A DNA stretch of 63,831 bases from Hyphomicrobiales bacterium. Lineage in GTDB: Bacteria > Pseudomonadota > Alphaproteobacteria > Rhizobiales > Rhizobiaceae. This document shows positions 9,210 to 18,003 of this stretch, in pieces. The notes beneath the pieces are model-generated. The model was not told where the DNA came from. It saw only the letters and a program-made list of their open reading frames with translations, and did not search any database. How positions within the stretch are numbered: position 1 is the stretch's first letter; every line of letters starts with the position of its first letter. The DNA lies in NCBI GenBank assembly GCA_900469445.1, contig UBXM01000055.1, forward strand, positions 1 to 63,831, written 5' to 3'. The position numbers and the translations under genes are program-made.

Positions 9210-10541
9210 ATGACGGTACTCGATGAGACGGCAAGATCGGACGACGCAAAGCCATCTCTTGCCGAAATGACCGCTGTTTTCGCGCGCATCGGCCTTTTGA
9301 GCTTCGGTGGTCCGGCAGCCCAGATCGGCATGATGCACAAGGCGCTGGTCGAGGAAAAACGCTGGATCTCCGAGGAGCGGTTTCTCCATGCCCTGAACTA
9401 CTGCATGCTTCTGCCGGGGCCGGAGGCGCAGCAGCTTGCCACCTATGTGGGCTGGCTGATGCACGGCACCCGCGGCGGCATCATTTCCGGTCTTCTGTTC
9501 GTCATTCCCGGCCTCGTCGTCATCACCATCCTGTCGGCGGCCTATGCGCTCTATCAGGAAACCACCTGGCTGACCGGCCTCTTTTTCGGCCTGAAAGCGG
9601 CCGTGTTGGCGATCGTCGTCGAGGCGGTGATCCGCCTGGGCAAGAAAACCTTGAAGACCGGGTTTCTCTGTTCGATCGCCGCCGCGGCTTTCGTGGCCCT
9701 GTTCTTTTTCAGTGTGCCTTTCCCCGCCGTCGTTCTTGCAGCCGCGCTGGCGGGTTTTCTCCATGCCCGGCGCGCCGGTTCTCCGGCCGTTGCCGTTGAT
9801 CTTGCCGACCTTCCGGCAAGGCCGCCTGCGGGCAGGGCAGTCGCCATGCTCATCGGCTGGATCCTCGTCTGGCAGCTGCCGCTGGCGATCCTCTGGATCG
9901 TTTCGGCGCCGGATGCGCTCTCCAGCCTTTTCGCCTTCTTTTCGAAAATGGCGATGGTCACCTTCGGCGGCGCCTATGCGGTTCTGGCCTATGTCGCTCA
10001 GGTCGGCGTCGAGGATTACGGCTGGCTGAAGCCCGGCGAAATGCTGGACGGTCTGGCGCTGGCCGAAACGACACCCGGACCGCTGGTCCTCGTCCTCTCC
10101 TTCGTCGGTTTTCTCGTCGGTTTCCGCGAGGCGTTCGGTGTGATCGGCGGCGTGGTGGGGGCGCTTCTCGTCGCCTGGGCGACCTTCGTGCCGAGCTTCA
10201 TCTTCATCTTTGCCGGTGCTCCCTATATCGAGCGCCTGCGCGGCAATCGGGTTCTGTCCGGTGCCCTGTCGGCGATCACGGCTGCCGTTGTCGGTGTCAT
10301 CCTCAATCTGGCGATCTGGTTCGGCCTGCATGTTCTCTTCGGCGAGGTACAGCGGCTCGAACTGATGCCGTCGATCGGCCTCGATCTGGCGTTTCCGCTC
10401 TGGTCGAGCCTTGATCCGGTGGCGCTTGCCTTCTTCGCCGGCTCGGCCTTCCTGCTGTTCCATCTGAAGCTCGGCATGGTCGCGGTTCTGAGCCTCTGCG
10501 CGGCCGCCGGCCTTGTGATCCGCTTGCTGGCCCTCATGTAA
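9210..10541 (+). CDS. chrA: Chromate efflux transporter ChrA (CHR family)
   Basis: 443 residues, the long two-domain form of the CHR family, which exports chromate across the inner membrane. Each half has the family signature: FGGPAAQIGMMHKALVEE with LLPGPEAQQLATYVGW in the first half, then MVTFGGAYAVLAYVAQ with ALAETTPGPLVLVLSFVGF in the second. About 10-12 hydrophobic segments. Start chosen at 9210 because GGGAGGAAA lies just upstream; the in-frame ATG at 9189 would put that site inside the gene. No chrB regulator is adjacent. It stands alone on its strand after the palindromic repeat. Confidence 0.93.
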   Translation: MTVLDETARSDDAKPSLAEMTAVFARIGLLSFGGPAAQIGMMHKALVEEKRWISEERFLHALNYCMLLPGPEAQQLATYVGWLMHGTRGGIISGLLFVIPGLVVITILSAAYALYQETTWLTGLFFGLKAAVLAIVVEAVIRLGKKTLKTGFLCSIAAAAFVALFFFSVPFPAVVLAAALAGFLHARRAGSPAVAVDLADLPARPPAGRAVAMLIGWILVWQLPLAILWIVSAPDALSSLFAFFSKMAMVTFGGAYAVLAYVAQVGVEDYGWLKPGEMLDGLALAETTPGPLVLVLSFVGFLVGFREAFGVIGGVVGALLVAWATFVPSFIFIFAGAPYIERLRGNRVLSGALSAITAAVVGVILNLAIWFGLHVLFGEVQRLELMPSIGLDLAFPLWSSLDPVALAFFAGSAFLLFHLKLGMVAVLSLCAAAGLVIRLLALM

Positions 10542-10666
10542 CGCTCAGATGAAATATCCCGCACCGCACGCAAATCTCCTTGCCATGACGGCCGGGCTTT
10601 GCGACATCAGCGCGAGATATGACAGCCGGACAAGGCAGCCAGATAGGCAGAAGGTGATCGACAGGC

Positions 10667-11515
10667 ATGGCAAAGCGCATCCAGAATCTGAGTGAAGTAA
10701 TCGGCGGCTACGATGTGGTTCTGTCCGATGTCTGGGGCGTTGTGCATAACGGCGTTGCCGCCTTCCAGCATTCCTGTCAGGCGTTGGCCGAGGCCCGAAA
10801 GGCCGGCGCGACCGTCGTGCTGATCACCAATTCGCCGCGTCCGGCCCCGGGCGTCATCGAGCAGTTGAAAGTGCTTGGCGTATCGGACGACACCTATGAT
10901 CGCATCGTCACCTCCGGCGACGTGACCCGCCATCTGATAGCCGAAGGCCCGAAAAAGGTATTTCTGCTCGGCCCCGAGCGCGACATGCCGCTTTTCGACG
11001 GTCTCGATGTCGAGGTTGTCTCGGCGGAAGAGGCGCAAGCCATCGTCTGCACCGGTTTCTTCGACGACGAAAAGGAAGTGCCGGAAGACTATACCGACAT
11101 GCTGACCGCCTGGGTGGAGCGCGATGTGCCCTTCATCTGCGCCAACCCGGATCTGGTTGTCGAGCGCGGCCACAGGATCATTCCTTGCGCCGGTGCCGTT
11201 GCCGCCTATTACGAACAGCTCGGCGGCAAGACCCGCATCGCCGGCAAGCCGCATTTCCCCATCTATGACGCATCTCTGGCCGCTGCCCGCGAAGCCCGCG
11301 GCGAGTTCGACAAGTCGAAAGTGCTGGCCATCGGTGACGGCATGCCGACCGATGTGCGCGGCGCGCTTTCGCAAGGCCTCGACCTGCTTTATATCAGCGC
11401 TGGTATCCATGTTGCGGAATATACCGTCAACGGCGAGACGGACGAGGCCATCCTTCAGGCCTGGCTGAAAAGCGAAAACGCCGCGCCGAAATTCTGGATG
11501 CCCAGACTGGCCTGA
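10667..11515 (+). CDS. HAD-superfamily hydrolase, class IIA
   Basis: 282 residues. HAD motif I VVLSDVWGVVHNG (the second Asp is replaced by Trp-Gly-Val, as in this subfamily), motif II LITNSPRP, and motif IV AIGDGMPTDVRGAL. The cap insertion is of the C2A kind seen in NagD-like and pyridoxal/phosphoglycolate phosphatases. The family is widespread in rhizobia as TIGR01459-type proteins of unknown substrate. It lies directly before ribF on the same strand (40 bases), so a link with flavin or sugar-phosphate metabolism is possible but unproven. Confidence 0.88.
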   Translation: MAKRIQNLSEVIGGYDVVLSDVWGVVHNGVAAFQHSCQALAEARKAGATVVLITNSPRPAPGVIEQLKVLGVSDDTYDRIVTSGDVTRHLIAEGPKKVFLLGPERDMPLFDGLDVEVVSAEEAQAIVCTGFFDDEKEVPEDYTDMLTAWVERDVPFICANPDLVVERGHRIIPCAGAVAAYYEQLGGKTRIAGKPHFPIYDASLAAAREARGEFDKSKVLAIGDGMPTDVRGALSQGLDLLYISAGIHVAEYTVNGETDEAILQAWLKSENAAPKFWMPRLA

Positions 11516-11555
11516 CCGGTCTTGCAAACGAGAATAGCCTGATCCGGACCTGCCC

Positions 11556-12560
11556 ATGACCGTATTCCATCGCAACGAAAAGAAGGACCCGCTGCCTGAG
11601 GTGCTCAAGGGCGGAGTGGTCGCGATCGGCAATTTCGACGGTGTGCATCGCGGCCATCGCAGCGTTCTGGAACGTGCCCTGGATTTGGCCGAAGAGCGCG
11701 GCGTGCCGGCTCTGGTTCTGACCTTCGAGCCGCATCCGCGCACGGTCTTCAAGCCGGACCAGCCGGTTTTCCGGCTTACCCCGGCACCGCTGAAGGCAAG
11801 GTTGCTGGAAGCGATGGGTTTTCGTTCGGTGATCGAATATCCGTTCGATCGCGATTTCGCCTCCCGTTCGGCCGAGGATTTCATCCAGTCCATTCTGGTC
11901 GACTGGCTGGGCGCAAGTGCCGTCGTCACCGGTTTCGATTTTCATTTCGGCAAGGGTCGCGAAGGTGGCCCGGCCTTCCTGATGGAAGCGGGCAAGCGCC
12001 ATGGCTTCACGGTCTCGCTGGTCGATGCTTTTCGCGATGAAAACGCCGAGGTGATTTCCTCAAGCCGTATCCGCAGCCTGCTTGGCGAAGGCGATGTCAG
12101 CCATGCCGCTGGCCTTCTCGGTTACCGTTATACGGTCGAAGCGGAAGTGATCGACGGCGAAAAGCTCGGTCGCCAGCTTGGTTTCCCGACCGCCAACATG
12201 CGGTTGGCCCCCGAGGTGGAGCTGAAGCCCGGCATCTACGCTGTCCGCTTCCGCCGTCAGGACGGCACGCTTTACGACGGCGTCGCCAGCTACGGCCGCC
12301 GTCCGACGGTGACCGATAACGGCGCTCCGCTGCTCGAAACCTATCTGTTCGACTTTTCCGGTTCGCTCTATGGCGAAATCTGCGCCGTCTCCTTCTTCGG
12401 CCATCTGCGCGACGAGCTGAAATTCGACGGGCTCGAACCGCTGGTCGCGCAGATCAGGCGGGACGAGGAGGAGGCGAGGGCGCTGCTGTCAGGCGTTCAG
12501 CCGATCGGCGAAGTCGATGCGAAGATCGCCTTCGCCTCGATGACAGAAAACGAAGGATAA
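11556..12560 (+). CDS. ribF: Bifunctional riboflavin kinase / FAD synthetase
   Basis: Makes FMN from riboflavin and then FAD. 334 residues. The N-terminal nucleotidyltransferase domain has VVAIGNFDGVHRGHRSVL (HxGH-type site) and later SSSRIRSLLGEGDV. The C-terminal riboflavin kinase domain has GRQLGFPTANM and the closing strand pattern GIYAVRF...YDGVASYGRRPTV. Length and motif order are standard. The small BrnA-like gene begins four bases after its stop, so the two are likely on one transcript. Confidence 0.97.
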   Translation: MTVFHRNEKKDPLPEVLKGGVVAIGNFDGVHRGHRSVLERALDLAEERGVPALVLTFEPHPRTVFKPDQPVFRLTPAPLKARLLEAMGFRSVIEYPFDRDFASRSAEDFIQSILVDWLGASAVVTGFDFHFGKGREGGPAFLMEAGKRHGFTVSLVDAFRDENAEVISSSRIRSLLGEGDVSHAAGLLGYRYTVEAEVIDGEKLGRQLGFPTANMRLAPEVELKPGIYAVRFRRQDGTLYDGVASYGRRPTVTDNGAPLLETYLFDFSGSLYGEICAVSFFGHLRDELKFDGLEPLVAQIRRDEEEARALLSGVQPIGEVDAKIAFASMTENEG

Positions 12561-12564
12561 GATC

Positions 12565-12804
12565 ATGGCAACCACCCCGCGCCGCCCGGCAAACCCGATG
12601 GACGCCGCCGAAGCCCTGTTCAAGCCGGCCAAGAAGACCGCAGCCCCCGCCGTGGAAAAGCGCGCTTTGCCGGAAGTGAAGGAACAGGTGACGCTCAAGC
12701 TCGACAGCGCCGTGATCGAATATTTCCAGGAAGACGGCCCCGGCTGGCAGGACCGCATCAACGATGCGCTGAGGGCTGTGATGCAGGCCAATCCGAAGGA
12801 TTGA
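12565..12804 (+). CDS. BrnA-like (DUF4415) small protein, orphan antitoxin homologue
   Basis: 79 residues. After a basic, Pro/Ala-rich N-terminus comes VKEQVTLKLDSAVIEYFQ, then GPGWQDRINDALRAVM, the ribbon-helix-helix signature of BrnA antitoxins. It starts four bases after ribF with AAGGA before the ATG. No BrnT toxin gene is adjacent. It may be a domesticated DNA-binding protein that regulates its own operon, or a remnant of a BrnTA pair. Confidence 0.8.
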   Translation: MATTPRRPANPMDAAEALFKPAKKTAAPAVEKRALPEVKEQVTLKLDSAVIEYFQEDGPGWQDRINDALRAVMQANPKD

Positions 12805-12833
12805 TGCGACGTTACTGAGCGGAATTTTGCGCG

Positions 12834-13118
12834 CTATTCCTTATTTGGCGGCCATTTGCGCGCGGTATGGATGATCATCAGGATCGAGACGGCCTGCGCC
12901 TCGACCTGATAAACGACGCGATAGCTTTCATGTGGGATGATTTCGCGCGTGCCTGTGATCGCGCCACGTCTTCCCATGAATGGAAAATGTTGCAGCCGCG
13001 ATACCGCTTTTGTGAATAACTCATCCATCCGGATGGCGGCATCTGGATCTTGAGCTTCGATATGACGGAATATTTGCGCCCGATCCATTTCCGCTGCGGG
13101 CGCCCAGCGTATTTTCAT
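12834..13118 (-). CDS. RelE/ParE-family toxin
   Basis: 94 residues from the ATG at 13118 (MKIRWAPAAEMDRAQIFRHI). The fold pattern is RelE/ParE: two helices, then MGRRGAITGTREIIPHESYR and VVYQVEAQAVSILMIIHTARKWP, with the closing HTARKWP typical of this family. Upstream codons in the same frame are not preceded by a start with a ribosome site, so 13118 is preferred. It begins four bases after the antitoxin stop on the same strand. Related toxins act on ribosomes (RelE) or DNA gyrase (ParE); the sequence alone does not decide. The pair is wedged between ribF/brnA and ileS, a normal insertion point for TA modules. Confidence 0.88.
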   Translation of the reverse strand: MKIRWAPAAEMDRAQIFRHIEAQDPDAAIRMDELFTKAVSRLQHFPFMGRRGAITGTREIIPHESYRVVYQVEAQAVSILMIIHTARKWPPNKE

Positions 13119-13122
13119 CGGA

Positions 13123-13404
13123 TCAACGTATCTTCGCAGCGGCTGCCGTACGCATGGCGGCAAATCTTTGCTCGACTTCTTCGCCTGGAATACCTTTTCC
13201 CGAAGCCAGTTCGCTTCTGGCGATCGCTGCCTTCTCCTGCATGAAAGCCAGGTAATCGGGCGCCGTTTTCTGTTGCAGGATAAAATCCTCAATCATGTCC
13301 TGCAGGATTTCTGCTGGCGATTGATCGGACGCTTCTGCCGCAGCCACGAACTCGTCACGAAGTTCCTGCTCGAGCGTCAATGTAAAGATGGCTTCCTTGT
13401 TCAT
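13123..13404 (-). CDS. Antitoxin partner of the RelE/ParE toxin
   Basis: 93 residues. The N-terminal MNKEAIFTLTLEQELRDEF continues into VAAAEASDQSPAEILQDMIE, a ribbon-helix-helix region of the RelB/ParD kind. The C-terminal half is charged and helical and would wrap the toxin. Start chosen at 13404, eight bases after AGAGG; the GTG and ATG just before it are too close to that site. It precedes the toxin by four bases, the normal antitoxin-first order, and probably represses the operon. Confidence 0.85.
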   Translation of the reverse strand: MNKEAIFTLTLEQELRDEFVAAAEASDQSPAEILQDMIEDFILQQKTAPDYLAFMQEKAAIARSELASGKGIPGEEVEQRFAAMRTAAAAKIR

Positions 13405-13699
13405 GTCCATCACCTCTGTTCCAGAAGATATACGCTGTCGGATTTTCTAACAAGCGCCCCAAGTCTCCCGAAATCCCCCTTCCTTTCCGCCCCAAAACGC
13501 CTTAATAACCGCGTCCATGACAGATTTCCGGTCGGAAGCGATCATCGCGAAGATGATCATACGAATTATCGGCCCGGCTTTCCGCGCTGCTTGATCAAGC
13601 TGCGGGAAGGTCCGGGATTTTGGCGTTTGAACAGCGCCTCCGCCACCGAATTTTCATCCGCATCGCGCCGCTGAATGGCGCCAGAGACGATTGCCAAAT
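13405..13699. other. Intergenic region, antitoxin / ileS (divergent)
   Basis: About 295 bases. It must carry the promoters of the TA pair and of ileS. I saw no clear operator, leader peptide or T-box; T-boxes are not expected in this group. Confidence 0.4.
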
Positions 13700-16609
13700 A
13701 TGACCGATACAGCCGAAAAGCTCGACTACTCGAAAACCCTCTATCTGCCCGAAACCGAATTCCCGATGCGCGCCGGCCTGCCGCAGAAGGAGCCGGAAAC
13801 CGTTGCCCGCTGGCGCGAGATGGATCTTTATAGACAACTGCGCGCTTCCGCCGCCGGCCGCGAAAAGTTCGTGCTGCACGATGGCCCTCCTTATGCCAAC
13901 GGCAACATCCATATCGGCCACGCGCTCAACAAGATCCTGAAAGACGTCATCACCCGCTCGTTCCAGATGCGCGGTTATGACAGTAACTACGTTCCGGGCT
14001 GGGATTGCCACGGCCTGCCGATCGAGTGGAAGATCGAGGAAGAAAACTACCGCGCCAAGGGCAAGGCCAAGCCTGACCTGAAACAGCCGGACGCGATGAT
14101 CGAATTCCGCAAGGAATGCCGCGCTTACGCTGAAAAGTGGATCAAGATCCAGGGCGACGAATTCAAGCGCCTCGGCATCGTCGGCGATTTCGACAATCCG
14201 TATCTGACGATGAATTTTCACGCCGAAAGTCGCATCGCCGGTGAACTCCTGAAGATCGCCATGAGCGGCCAGCTCTATCGTGGTTCCAAGCCGATCATGT
14301 GGTCGGTGGTCGAGCGGACGGCGCTGGCTGAGGCTGAGGTCGAATATCATGATTACGAGAGCGACACGATCTGGGTGAAGTTCCCGGTGGTTGGCGCGGC
14401 CGAGCTGGCCGATGCCCATGTCGTCATTTGGACGACCACGCCGTGGACCATCCCGGGCAACCGTGCCGTCGCCTATTCGCCGAAGGTTGCTTACGGCCTT
14501 TACGAAGTGACCGAAGCCGTCAATGACTTCGGCCCGCAGCCGGGTGAAAAGCTGATCTTTGCCGATGCGTTGGCCGAAGAGTCTGCCGCCAAGGCAAAGC
14601 TCACCTTCAAGAAGTTGCGTGGCGTCTCTGCCGAAGAGATGGCAGCCCTGACGCTTGCCCATCCCCTCCATGGCCTCGGTGGCGGTTACGACTTCAAAGT
14701 TCCGCTCCTCGCCGGTGATCACGTCACCGATGATGCCGGTACCGGTTTCGTCCACACTGCGCCGTCGCACGGCCGCGAAGACTTCGAGGCCTGGATGTCG
14801 GGCGTCAAGGAACTGGAAGCCCGCGGCATCGACACCCGCATCCCGTTCCCGGTCGATGACTCGGGCACCTACACCGCCGACGCCCCCGGTTTCGAGGGCG
14901 CTCGTGTCATGGATGACAACGGCAAGAAGGGCGATGCCAATGATCGCGTCATCAAGGCGCTGATCGAGCGCAACGCGCTGTTTGCCCGTGGCCGCCTGAA
15001 GCACCAGTATCCGCATAGCTGGCGCTCCAAAAAGCCGATCATCTTCCGCAACACGCCGCAATGGTTCGTCTATATGGACAAGGACCTCAAGGACGGCACG
15101 ACTTTGCGCACCCGCGCGCTGTCCGCCATCGACGATACCCGTTTCGTGCCGGCCGGTGGTCAGAACCGCCTGCGCGCCATGATCGAACAGCGCCCGGACT
15201 GGGTTCTGTCGCGTCAGCGCGCATGGGGCGTTCCGATCTGCGTGTTTGCCGATGAGGAAGGCAATGTCCTGCAGGACGAAGCCGTCAACAAGCGCATCCT
15301 CGAAGCTTTCGATGCCGAAGGTGCCGACGCCTGGTTTGCAGCCGGTGCCAAGGATCGTTTCCTCGGTTCAGAGCACGACCACGCCAAGTGGACCCAGGTC
15401 ATGGACATCCTCGATGTCTGGTTCGACAGTGGCTCGACGCACACCTTCACGCTGGAAGATCGCCCGGACCTGAAATGGCCGGCCGACGTTTATCTCGAAG
15501 GCTCCGACCAGCATCGTGGCTGGTTCCATTCGTCGCTTCTGGAATCGGCTGCCACCCGCGGTCGCGCGCCTTACGACACGGTCGTCACCCATGGTTTCAC
15601 CATGGATGAAAAGGGCCAGAAGATGTCGAAGTCGCTCGGCAATGTCGTCTCCCCGCAGGATGTGATGAAGGATGCCGGCGCCGATATCCTGCGTCTGTGG
15701 GTCATGACGACGGATTACTGGGAAGACCAGCGCCTCGGCAAGACGATCATCCAGACCAATGTCGATGCCTATCGCAAGCTGCGCAACACCATCCGCTGGA
15801 TGCTCGGCACGCTGGCGCATGACGAAGGCGAAGAGATCGCTTACGCCGAACTGCCGGAACTCGAAAAGCTGATGCTGCACCGCCTGTCCGAACTGGATAA
15901 GCTGGTGCGTGAAGGTTATGACGCGTTCGAATTCAAGAAGATCGCCCGCGCGCTGATCGATTTCTCCAACATCGAACTGTCGGCCTTCTATTTCGACATC
16001 CGCAAGGACGCGCTTTATTGCGACGCCCCGTCGTCGCTGCGCCGTCGCGCGGCTCTGGCAGTCATCCGCAAGATATTCGAATGCACGGTGACATGGCTGG
16101 CACCGATGCTGCCCTTCACCACGGAAGAGGCATGGCTGTCCCTGAAGCCGGATGCGGTATCTGTTCATCTCGAACAGTTCCCGGACGTCCCGGCCGAGTG
16201 GAAAAACGAAGCCGTTGCCGAAAAGTGGGCGAAGATCCGCAAGGTGCGTTCGGTTGTCACCGGCGCTCTCGAAATCGAGCGCAAGGACAAGCGGATCGGT
16301 TCGTCGCTGGAAGCGGCGCCGGTCGTTTATGTCGCCGACGCCGAGTTGTTGAAGGCGCTGGAAGGCCTCGAATTCGAGGAAACCTGCATCACCTCGGCCA
16401 TCACGATCACGTCAGGCGAGGGCCCGGAAACGGCCTTCCGTCTGGCCGAAGTTCAGGGTGTTGCGGTGGAGCCGAAGCTTGCGGAAGGCGTAAAATGCGC
16501 CCGTTCGTGGCGGGTGACGACCGATGTCGGCTCCGATCCAGCCTGGCCGGATGTGTCGGCGCGCGATGCGGCGACGCTCACCGAACTTGCCAAGCTTGGC
16601 AAGCTGTAA
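13700..16609 (+). CDS. ileS: Isoleucyl-tRNA synthetase
   Basis: Charges tRNA-Ile and edits valine. 969 residues from the ATG at 13700 (MTDTAEKLDYSKTLYLP); a TTG three codons earlier is in frame but has no clear ribosome site. Class I signatures: PYANGNIHIGHALNK (HIGH) and KGQKMSKSLGNVV (KMSKS). The editing domain lies between (about residues 200-400: VIWTTTPWTIPGN, GTGFVHTAPSHG). The C-terminus has KCARSWRVTTDVGSD but lacks the further cysteines of the zinc knot seen in E. coli IleRS. The class is universal and the call is secure. Confidence 0.98.
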   Translation: MTDTAEKLDYSKTLYLPETEFPMRAGLPQKEPETVARWREMDLYRQLRASAAGREKFVLHDGPPYANGNIHIGHALNKILKDVITRSFQMRGYDSNYVPGWDCHGLPIEWKIEEENYRAKGKAKPDLKQPDAMIEFRKECRAYAEKWIKIQGDEFKRLGIVGDFDNPYLTMNFHAESRIAGELLKIAMSGQLYRGSKPIMWSVVERTALAEAEVEYHDYESDTIWVKFPVVGAAELADAHVVIWTTTPWTIPGNRAVAYSPKVAYGLYEVTEAVNDFGPQPGEKLIFADALAEESAAKAKLTFKKLRGVSAEEMAALTLAHPLHGLGGGYDFKVPLLAGDHVTDDAGTGFVHTAPSHGREDFEAWMSGVKELEARGIDTRIPFPVDDSGTYTADAPGFEGARVMDDNGKKGDANDRVIKALIERNALFARGRLKHQYPHSWRSKKPIIFRNTPQWFVYMDKDLKDGTTLRTRALSAIDDTRFVPAGGQNRLRAMIEQRPDWVLSRQRAWGVPICVFADEEGNVLQDEAVNKRILEAFDAEGADAWFAAGAKDRFLGSEHDHAKWTQVMDILDVWFDSGSTHTFTLEDRPDLKWPADVYLEGSDQHRGWFHSSLLESAATRGRAPYDTVVTHGFTMDEKGQKMSKSLGNVVSPQDVMKDAGADILRLWVMTTDYWEDQRLGKTIIQTNVDAYRKLRNTIRWMLGTLAHDEGEEIAYAELPELEKLMLHRLSELDKLVREGYDAFEFKKIARALIDFSNIELSAFYFDIRKDALYCDAPSSLRRRAALAVIRKIFECTVTWLAPMLPFTTEEAWLSLKPDAVSVHLEQFPDVPAEWKNEAVAEKWAKIRKVRSVVTGALEIERKDKRIGSSLEAAPVVYVADAELLKALEGLEFEETCITSAITITSGEGPETAFRLAEVQGVAVEPKLAEGVKCARSWRVTTDVGSDPAWPDVSARDAATLTELAKLGKL

Positions 16610-16623
16610 TGTCATGAACCGTG

Positions 16624-16654
16624 CCGGATGATTGCGCTTCAACGCTTCATCCGG
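16624..16654. repeat. Inverted repeat between ileS and the lipoprotein gene
   Basis: CCGGATGA (16624-16631), 15-base loop, TCATCCGG (16647-16654). The arms are perfect. No T-run follows, so it is a weak or rho-assisted terminator at best. Confidence 0.4.
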
Positions 16655-16744
16655 TATTCCTGCCTGAAATTGGCCGGATTTATCCGTCAGGTCGATGGCA
16701 ATAGTCTATGAGGCGTCGAGGCGGGCGTCTGTGGTAGGGGTTTG

Positions 16745-17383
16745 ATGGAAACGACGAAAACCTTGCGCATGGCCCTTGGTATGGCCGGTATTCTGGTCGC
16801 CACTGTGACGCTTTCCGGCTGCATGGGAAGCCCGACCTACGGCACCGACAAGACGGCCATGGAACAGTTGGGCGACGACCTGACGTCTGCTATCGATATC
16901 GGTGGCGAACGTAACCGGGAAAACGCCAAGATCCGCTACAACCCGCGTCCGTCGCTCGTTGTCGCCAGCCATCAGCAAGGCGGCGATCTGCCTCAGCCGC
17001 AACAGTCGCTTGCCGACCGCAAGAACAACCCGAACTGGGTCGAGTCGCCGGAAGATACCCGCGAGCGCCTGCGTCAGGAAGCGACCGACAATCAGGATAA
17101 TCCGCGTTACCGTTCGCCGCTTCTCGCCGGCAAGGGCCAGGCAGGCCAGATGACGGAAACCCAGAAATGGGAAGCGTTCCGCCAGGCCAAGTCCAATGCG
17201 CAGGATCCGGGCATCGCCGGCACCCGTCGCTCTCTTTCCGATCCGCCGTCGCAATATCGCACCGCCGATGCGGCGATCCTGCAGGATCTTGGCGAGCCGG
17301 AAACCAAGAAGGAAGCACGCCGCAAGAAGGAAGCTCAGGCTGCTTCCACCGGCGGTTCTTCCTGGTGGAAGCCTTTCCAGTAA
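16745..17383 (+). CDS. Outer-membrane-type lipoprotein, function unknown
   Basis: 212 residues. A signal sequence with a lipobox is clear: ATVTLSGCMGS, lipidated Cys at about residue 26. After it the protein is hydrophilic, rich in Asn, Gln, Arg and Pro, with no enzyme motif, and ends GGSSWWKPFQ. It probably sits in the periplasm anchored by lipid. The conserved neighbourhood (ileS before, tadA after on the opposite strand) is usual in rhizobia. The ATG at 16745 is preferred over the TTG one codon earlier. Confidence 0.85.
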   Translation: METTKTLRMALGMAGILVATVTLSGCMGSPTYGTDKTAMEQLGDDLTSAIDIGGERNRENAKIRYNPRPSLVVASHQQGGDLPQPQQSLADRKNNPNWVESPEDTRERLRQEATDNQDNPRYRSPLLAGKGQAGQMTETQKWEAFRQAKSNAQDPGIAGTRRSLSDPPSQYRTADAAILQDLGEPETKKEARRKKEAQAASTGGSSWWKPFQ

Positions 17384-17406
17384 GGAACGGCCGGTGAGGC
17401 CAGTCT

Positions 17407-17856
17407 TTACCGCCGTGAGCGGAAAAAGCCGGTAAGCAGTTCGGCTGCCGGCACCTCGGCAATGCCGGAATAGACGTCCGGCGCATGATGGCAGGTGGGT
17501 TGCGCAAAGAACCGCACGCCGCTTTCCACAGCTCCCCCCTTGGGATCGCTTGCCCCGTAATAAAGGCGGCGGATACGGGCAAAGGATATGGCGCCTGCAC
17601 ACATGGTGCAGGGTTCCAGCGTCACATAAAGATCGGCTCCACTGAGGCGCTCGCTCCCGAACCGGGCTGCGGCCTCGCGGATAACGGCGATTTCGGCATG
17701 GGCGGTGATGTCGTTTTCGGCGCGGGTGCGGTTGCCCGAACGGGCGACGATCTCGCCGTCAATCACGAGCACGGCACCGACGGGAACCTCGCCGCGTTCC
17801 GCCGCATTCCTGGCTTCTGTCAATGCGGCATCCATGAAGCCGTCGCTCTTAGGCAT
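17407..17856 (-). CDS. tadA: tRNA-specific adenosine deaminase
   Basis: Converts the wobble adenosine of tRNA-Arg(ACG) to inosine. 149 residues. The zinc and catalytic motifs are complete: TAHAEIAVIREAA (HAE, about residues 52-54) and EPCTMCAGA (PCxxC). The rest (GASDPKGGAVESG, FFRSRR at the end) fits TadA. Converges with the lipoprotein gene, 23 bases apart. Confidence 0.96.
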   Translation of the reverse strand: MPKSDGFMDAALTEARNAAERGEVPVGAVLVIDGEIVARSGNRTRAENDITAHAEIAVIREAAARFGSERLSGADLYVTLEPCTMCAGAISFARIRRLYYGASDPKGGAVESGVRFFAQPTCHHAPDVYSGIAEVPAAELLTGFFRSRR

Positions 17857-18003
17857 TTCAGCGATTTCCTCTTAACCCGGATCGCATGAACTGGTAGGAA
17901 GCATGCAACGCGAAGCGCGCCCAGTGGGTGTGCATCCATCTGGTCAACACGAACAAGTATGTCCGGAATACTCCGTCGACATCCTGCTTCAGGCAAACAA
18001 CAT

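Noticed and set aside
9126..10463. 445-codon frame on the minus strand
   Set aside because: Antisense of chrA; extreme charged composition and no start signal.
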